A stretch of DNA of 64,000 nt from positions 1 to 64,000 of the forward strand of contig WSYH01002471.1 of assembly GCA_036426205.1 (NCBI GenBank), given 5' to 3'. The stretch's first letter is position 1; every line of letters starts with the position of its first letter. Shown here one piece after another: positions 60,206-64,000 of the stretch. The notes under the pieces were generated by a model, which searched no databases, was not told the DNA's origin, and worked only from the letters and a program-made list of their open reading frames with translations. The position numbers were made by a program, and so were the translations under genes. Source of the DNA: Ascaphus truei (lineage: Eukaryota; Chordata; Amphibia; Anura; Ascaphidae).

Positions 60206-60838
60206 TTACTTGTCTCGTCCCCCACACCGCAAACCGGATATTTGGCTTCTACTACTAAGTCTACTCCCCCCTCGTGGATTGGCCTGAACCTCCTCAATGG
60301 CTTGACACCGTAAACCTGTGGGGTTTTTATTGTGATATAAAAGAAAATGGTGAGAGACACTGTGTGTGACCAGTCCCTTTTTTATATTGTAGACATGCTC
60401 GTAAATACGTCTCTGAAAAGTCCTCCCTGTTCTGCCAACATACTGCAAGCCACAAGGGCATTGCAGCAAATAAATTACAAATGATGAATGGCAGTTAATG
60501 AATGTTTTAATTGGGTAGCTCTTAGAGGTAACTGTAGATGTAAACTGTCTAGCATTTATGCTAAAGGAACAGGCCACACACTTAGCACAAGTAAAGAAAC
60601 CCTTTAGACTCCCTATTTGTTTCTGTTTGTGCTGTTTAATGGGACAGCTGGGAGCCAATTTTGATTTTAAATTATTGGCCTTGGTGAATATTATATTAGT
60701 TTTTTTGGGAAGAATGTCCGCCAACACTTCATCTTTAAGTAAAATAGGCCAATATTTATTCAGAATCTGTTTCATTTTAGGGGCCATCTCATTGTACTGT
60801 GTTATAAATGCAACTTGTTTGGTGCTTCTCTCCACCAT
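60206..60838 (-). pseudogene. PLE linker and GIY-YIG endonuclease, 3'-truncated
   Basis: It reads VERSTKQVAFITQYNE, LNKYWPILLKDEVLADILP, a cysteine motif FFTCAKCVACSF, then FVIYLLQCPCGLQYVGRTGR with FQRRIYEHV. These are the linker, zinc-binding-like motif and the first half of the nuclease domain. The C-terminal Glu block present in the 44 kb element is missing; the frame runs into foreign sequence at about 60250. It is separated from the RT only by a stop at 60843-60845 in the same frame. The product, if any, should be nuclease-dead. Confidence 0.85.
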
Positions 60839-60844
60839 ATCTTT

Positions 60845-62671
60845 TTACTTGTTTTTATATTTAAGTAAAATTTCTCTTTGTAGATTATTAACTTGGTCAA
60901 AAGCCCTGTCAATGAGATCCTCTGGATATTTTCTCATAATGAATTTGTCTTTTAAATCCTTAGCCTGTGTCTTAAAAAATTTCATCATTAGTGCAGTTGC
61001 GTTTAAGACGCACCAGCTGACTCTTCGGAATGTTCCGTAGCCATTGTGGGTTGTGTTGGCTATCTGCGCGTACATAATTGTTAGCCTGTACTGGCTTAAA
61101 AAATGTCTTGGTATGTATTGTATTTGCTCTAATGTAAATGTGAAGATCCAGGAAATCAATGTGCTCCGTGCTAAAATTACAAGTGAATTTAAGGTTATGG
61201 TGATTGTGATTAAGGTAAGTGCAAAAAACATCAAGTGAAGTTTGGCTGCCTGACCAGACAAAAACACATCGTCAATGTAGCGCCGCCAGAGCACGAGGTT
61301 CGCCCCTAGTGGGCAGTTGTTCCAAATGAACTCCTCCTCCCAACTGTCCATGAATAAATTGGCATAGCTAGGAGCAAACCTCGTGCCCATGGCGGTGCCA
61401 CATTTCTGTATGTAATAATTGGAATTAAAAGTGAAATAATTGTGCGTTAAAATAAACATAATACCATCCACCAAAAAATTCCTTTTGTTTAGTTCAAAAT
61501 TATTCGTCAGTTCCAACTTGCGTGACACGGCTTGGCAGCCTAGTTGATGATCAATCACAGTGTACAGTGATGTAACATCAGCTGTAACTAGTATGTATCC
61601 AGGCTGAAACGTGAGTTCTTCTAAAATTTGTAATACATGTGTCGTGTCTCGCAAGTAGGATCGGACACTTGTGACAATGGGTTGAAGGTGATAATCGATA
61701 AATTGGGATACATTAGAAGTAAGGGATGAAATTCCCGAAATAATAGGTCTCCCAGGTGGTGCTGTCAAATGTTTGTGTATTTTAGGTATAAAGTAAAATA
61801 AAGGGGTGCGTGGAAACTGTATGGATAAAAAATTAAATTCGTCCTCACATATGGCCCCAGTTTCCATGCCAGTGGCTAACAGATCGCCAAGTTCGGCCTT
61901 GAACTGAACCAAAGGGTCACCTGTAAGGGGGAGGTATGTGGTCTTATCGCCCAATAATCTCATGGACTCTTTAATGTAATAATCCTTATCCATAACCAAA
62001 ATACCTCCCCCCTTATCTGCAGACTTAATGACTATTGAATCGTTCTTTTCCAAACTGGAAACAGCTTCCTTCTCCTGTACATTAAAATTGTCGTGCTTAA
62101 TTTTGTATGTACGACATGAATTTTCAAGATCCGTATTAACCATCTCCACAAAGGAACTGACCAAGTGTCCCTGTGAAAACTTAGGATAAAAAGTGGATGG
62201 TTTTTTGAAAAAAAATTGTGGATGGCTCTCCGTGCTGCACGCTTCACTAGGTTTAATGACTTGGGCAGAAACAGCATCTCTAGCAAAATATTTTTTCAGG
62301 GCTAGTTTTCGTGCAAATTTGTGGACATCTATAAATACGTTAAAGCTGTTTGGCCCACAAACTGGAGCACATGTCAGACCCTTATTAAGTACCTTCTTTT
62401 CAATATTAGTAAGAGGGTACTTACTGATATTGAATATATTCGGATATACTGTACTCCTCTTTACTCGATTTCTACCAGCACCTCCTCTTCTCCCTCTGGG
62501 CCTGTCTTTCTTTTTTTGTAGTTTGGAGGGAGGCGAGATTCTAATGGTGGTTTCACAATTTCCACTTCTGGGAAGATGTGTTCTCTTTCCTTCCTCCATT
62601 CTAAAAAAGAAACTGTCTCTCATATATATATACTGTGCAGTATTGCAGCCAGCGGGAATAAAATGCTTCAA
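60845..62671 (-). pseudogene. PLE reverse transcriptase (third family)
   Basis: A 608-residue open frame with KKVLNKGLTCAPVC, IKSADKGGGILVM, PKIHKHLTAPPGRPIISG, ADVTSLYT (motif A), CGTAMGTRFAPSYANLFMD (motif B) and RRYIDDVF (motif C). Directly after motif C the frame is shifted by one base, then restored about 280 bases later (near 60985). The thumb-like segment is therefore translated wrongly although the frame stays open. The N-terminus is basic (KKKDRPRGRRGGAGRNR). It shares layout but limited sequence with the 42 kb element, so it is a distinct PLE family. Confidence 0.87.
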
Positions 62672-62824
62672 TCCCTGCCTAGAAAATACTCAATGAACTC
62701 GGGCAAGAAAACAGTCACAAACCCTCAATACACCCGGGTATACCCAATTCGTGGGACTAGCCGAGCTCGAATAAGTGTGTCGCCAGTGTACTAAGAACCA
62801 CAACTCCAACTCTAAAATCAATAT

Positions 62825-62863
62825 TCCCCGCATTTCATGCGCATGCGCGCACTTTCTCAAGGG
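62825..62863 (-). ncRNA. Hammerhead-like motif, palindrome left arm
   Basis: Minus strand CCCUUGAGAAA, GUGCGC paired with GCGCAU around GCAU, then GAAAUGCG. Confidence 0.4.
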
Positions 62864-63761
62864 ATTCACTACCCCTGGGTCTGAATGGTTTAAATACCCA
62901 TAGTCCATGCTTGCTATTGGTTAAAATGTACATGGTGATATTTAACCACATGGTTATCAGGATAAGGGTGGCGAACAACAAGCCTGGCTGGTCATACATA
63001 TTCAATAAAAAATCACACCTACACAACATAAACCTAAAAACATATGTAAAAGTTATACAAAAAATTACTAAAAATGTACTAAAAATATAAAATATGAATG
63101 AAGCTCACAGAAAGGAACAAAAATGAGTTATAAAAGCCTTCAATTCGAAATCTATATTTAACCCTTCGGTGAGAGTGTTTTCAATTCAATATATACAGTA
63201 GCTTCATGCATACTGGCATGATTAAGTCTACTCCCCGCTCGTGGATTGGCTGAACCTCCTCAATGGCTTGACACCGTAAAACTGTTCTGGGAAGATGTGT
63301 TCTCTTTCCTTCCTCCATTCTAAAAAAGAAACGTTTTACGGTGTCAAGCCATTGAGGAGGTTCAGGCCAATCCACGAGCGGGGAGTAGACTTAATCATGC
63401 CAGTATGCATGAAGCATACTGTATATATGAATTGAAAACACTCTCACCGAAGGGGTTAAATATAGATTTCGAATTGAAGGCCTTTTTATAACTCATTTTT
63501 GTTCCTTTCTTGTGAGCTTCATTCATTATTTATATTTTTAGTACATTTTTAGTAATTTTTTGTATAACTTTTACATATGTTTTTAATGTTTTATGTTGTG
63601 TAGGTTTGTGATTTTTATGTATATATGTATGCCAGCCAGGCTTTGTTGTTCGCCACCCTTATCCTGATAACCATGTGGTTAAATATCACCATGTACATTT
63701 TTAACCAATCAGAAGCATGGACTATGGGTATTTAAACCATTCAGACCCAGGGGTAGTGACA

Positions 63762-63801
63762 TCCCTTGAGAAAGTGCGCGCATGCGCATGAAATGCGTCG
63801 G
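63762..63801 (+). ncRNA. Hammerhead-like motif, palindrome right arm
   Basis: Plus strand CCCUUGAGAAA, GUGCGC/GCGCAU hairpin, GAAAUGCGUCGGG. Inverse copy of 62825-62863. Confidence 0.4.
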
Positions 63802-64000
63802 GAATATTGATTTTAGAGTTGGAGTTGTGGTTCTTAGTACACTGGCGACACACTTTATTCGAGCTCGGCTAGTCCCACGAATTCGGGTATACCCGGGTGT
63901 ATTGAGGTTTGTGACTGTTTTCTGCCCGAGTGCATTGAGGTATTTTCTAGGCAGGGATTGAAGCATTTTATTCCCGCTGGCTGCAATACTGCACAGTATA

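Larger units (their letters stand above)
62640..64000. repeat. Large palindrome of PLE 5' sequence
   Basis: The sequence 62640-63280 is repeated in inverse orientation at about 63340-64000, running to the window edge. A spacer of about 55 bases (63283-63335) is itself a copy of 62562-62612, the start of the PLE coding region. The arrangement is a head-to-head pair of pseudo-LTRs on the 5' side of the minus-strand PLE. Confidence 0.85.

Overview
This is repeat-dominated vertebrate nuclear DNA, most likely from an amphibian (probably a frog). The evidence is several Penelope-like retroelements (PLEs) with GIY-YIG endonucleases, a Tc1 transposon with long inverted repeats, LTR elements including a Ty3/gypsy chromodomain fragment, foldback elements and degenerate forkhead sequences. 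No bacterial or viral gene order is present and almost every reading frame is broken. The species assignment is inference.

Layout. 1-511 is the end of an LTR. 512-11051 is a roughly 10.5 kb unit with TACTGTA-rich repeats, a 5'-truncated PLE (about 3540-6645, minus), a forkhead relic (about 7300-7765, plus), small palindromic elements, and a two-exon-like gene on the minus strand (9461-10791) whose C-terminus looks BEN-like. 11052-14982 is a minus-strand LTR element whose only recognisable product is a long coiled-coil protein. 14983-18276 is a series of PLE end fragments in alternating orientation. 18277-19648 holds a Tc1/mariner-like relic. 19649-24281 is a complete LTR element (target duplication CCAAT) with a decayed coiled-coil frame. 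24282 to about 39450 repeats the order of 512 to about 16150 almost exactly. 39455-45734 is a nearly full-length PLE with tandem pseudo-LTRs. 45735-47050 holds a C-rich tract and foldback elements. 48150-48850 is a second forkhead pseudogene (minus). 50600-51294 is a Ty3/gypsy fragment. 52660-53060 is a LINE-like 3' piece. 53900-55602 holds two PLE reverse transcriptase fragments. About 56100-56530 is CpG-rich and promoter-like. 57000-59476 is a Tc1 element split by an 885 bp solo LTR. 60206-64000 is a third PLE whose 5' end forms a large palindrome.

Two points matter most. First, the two approximately 15-16 kb copies share every insertion boundary I checked, yet differ mostly by scattered one-base gaps. 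That pattern is typical of unpolished long reads, so the second copy should be treated as a possible assembly artefact. Second, the ends of the PLEs carry a recurring short RNA-like motif: a UGA..GA box, a 4-6 bp hairpin whose sequence differs between families but stays paired, then GAAA. This fits the hammerhead ribozyme core known from PLEs. Several copies have an aberrant first box, and two lie in settings not obviously attached to a full PLE.

Functionally the window records mobile-element activity: target-primed PLE insertion with template switching, LTR insertion and solo-LTR formation, and cut-and-paste transposition. The host-like pieces (forkhead, BEN-like) are themselves multicopy and broken or uncertain.
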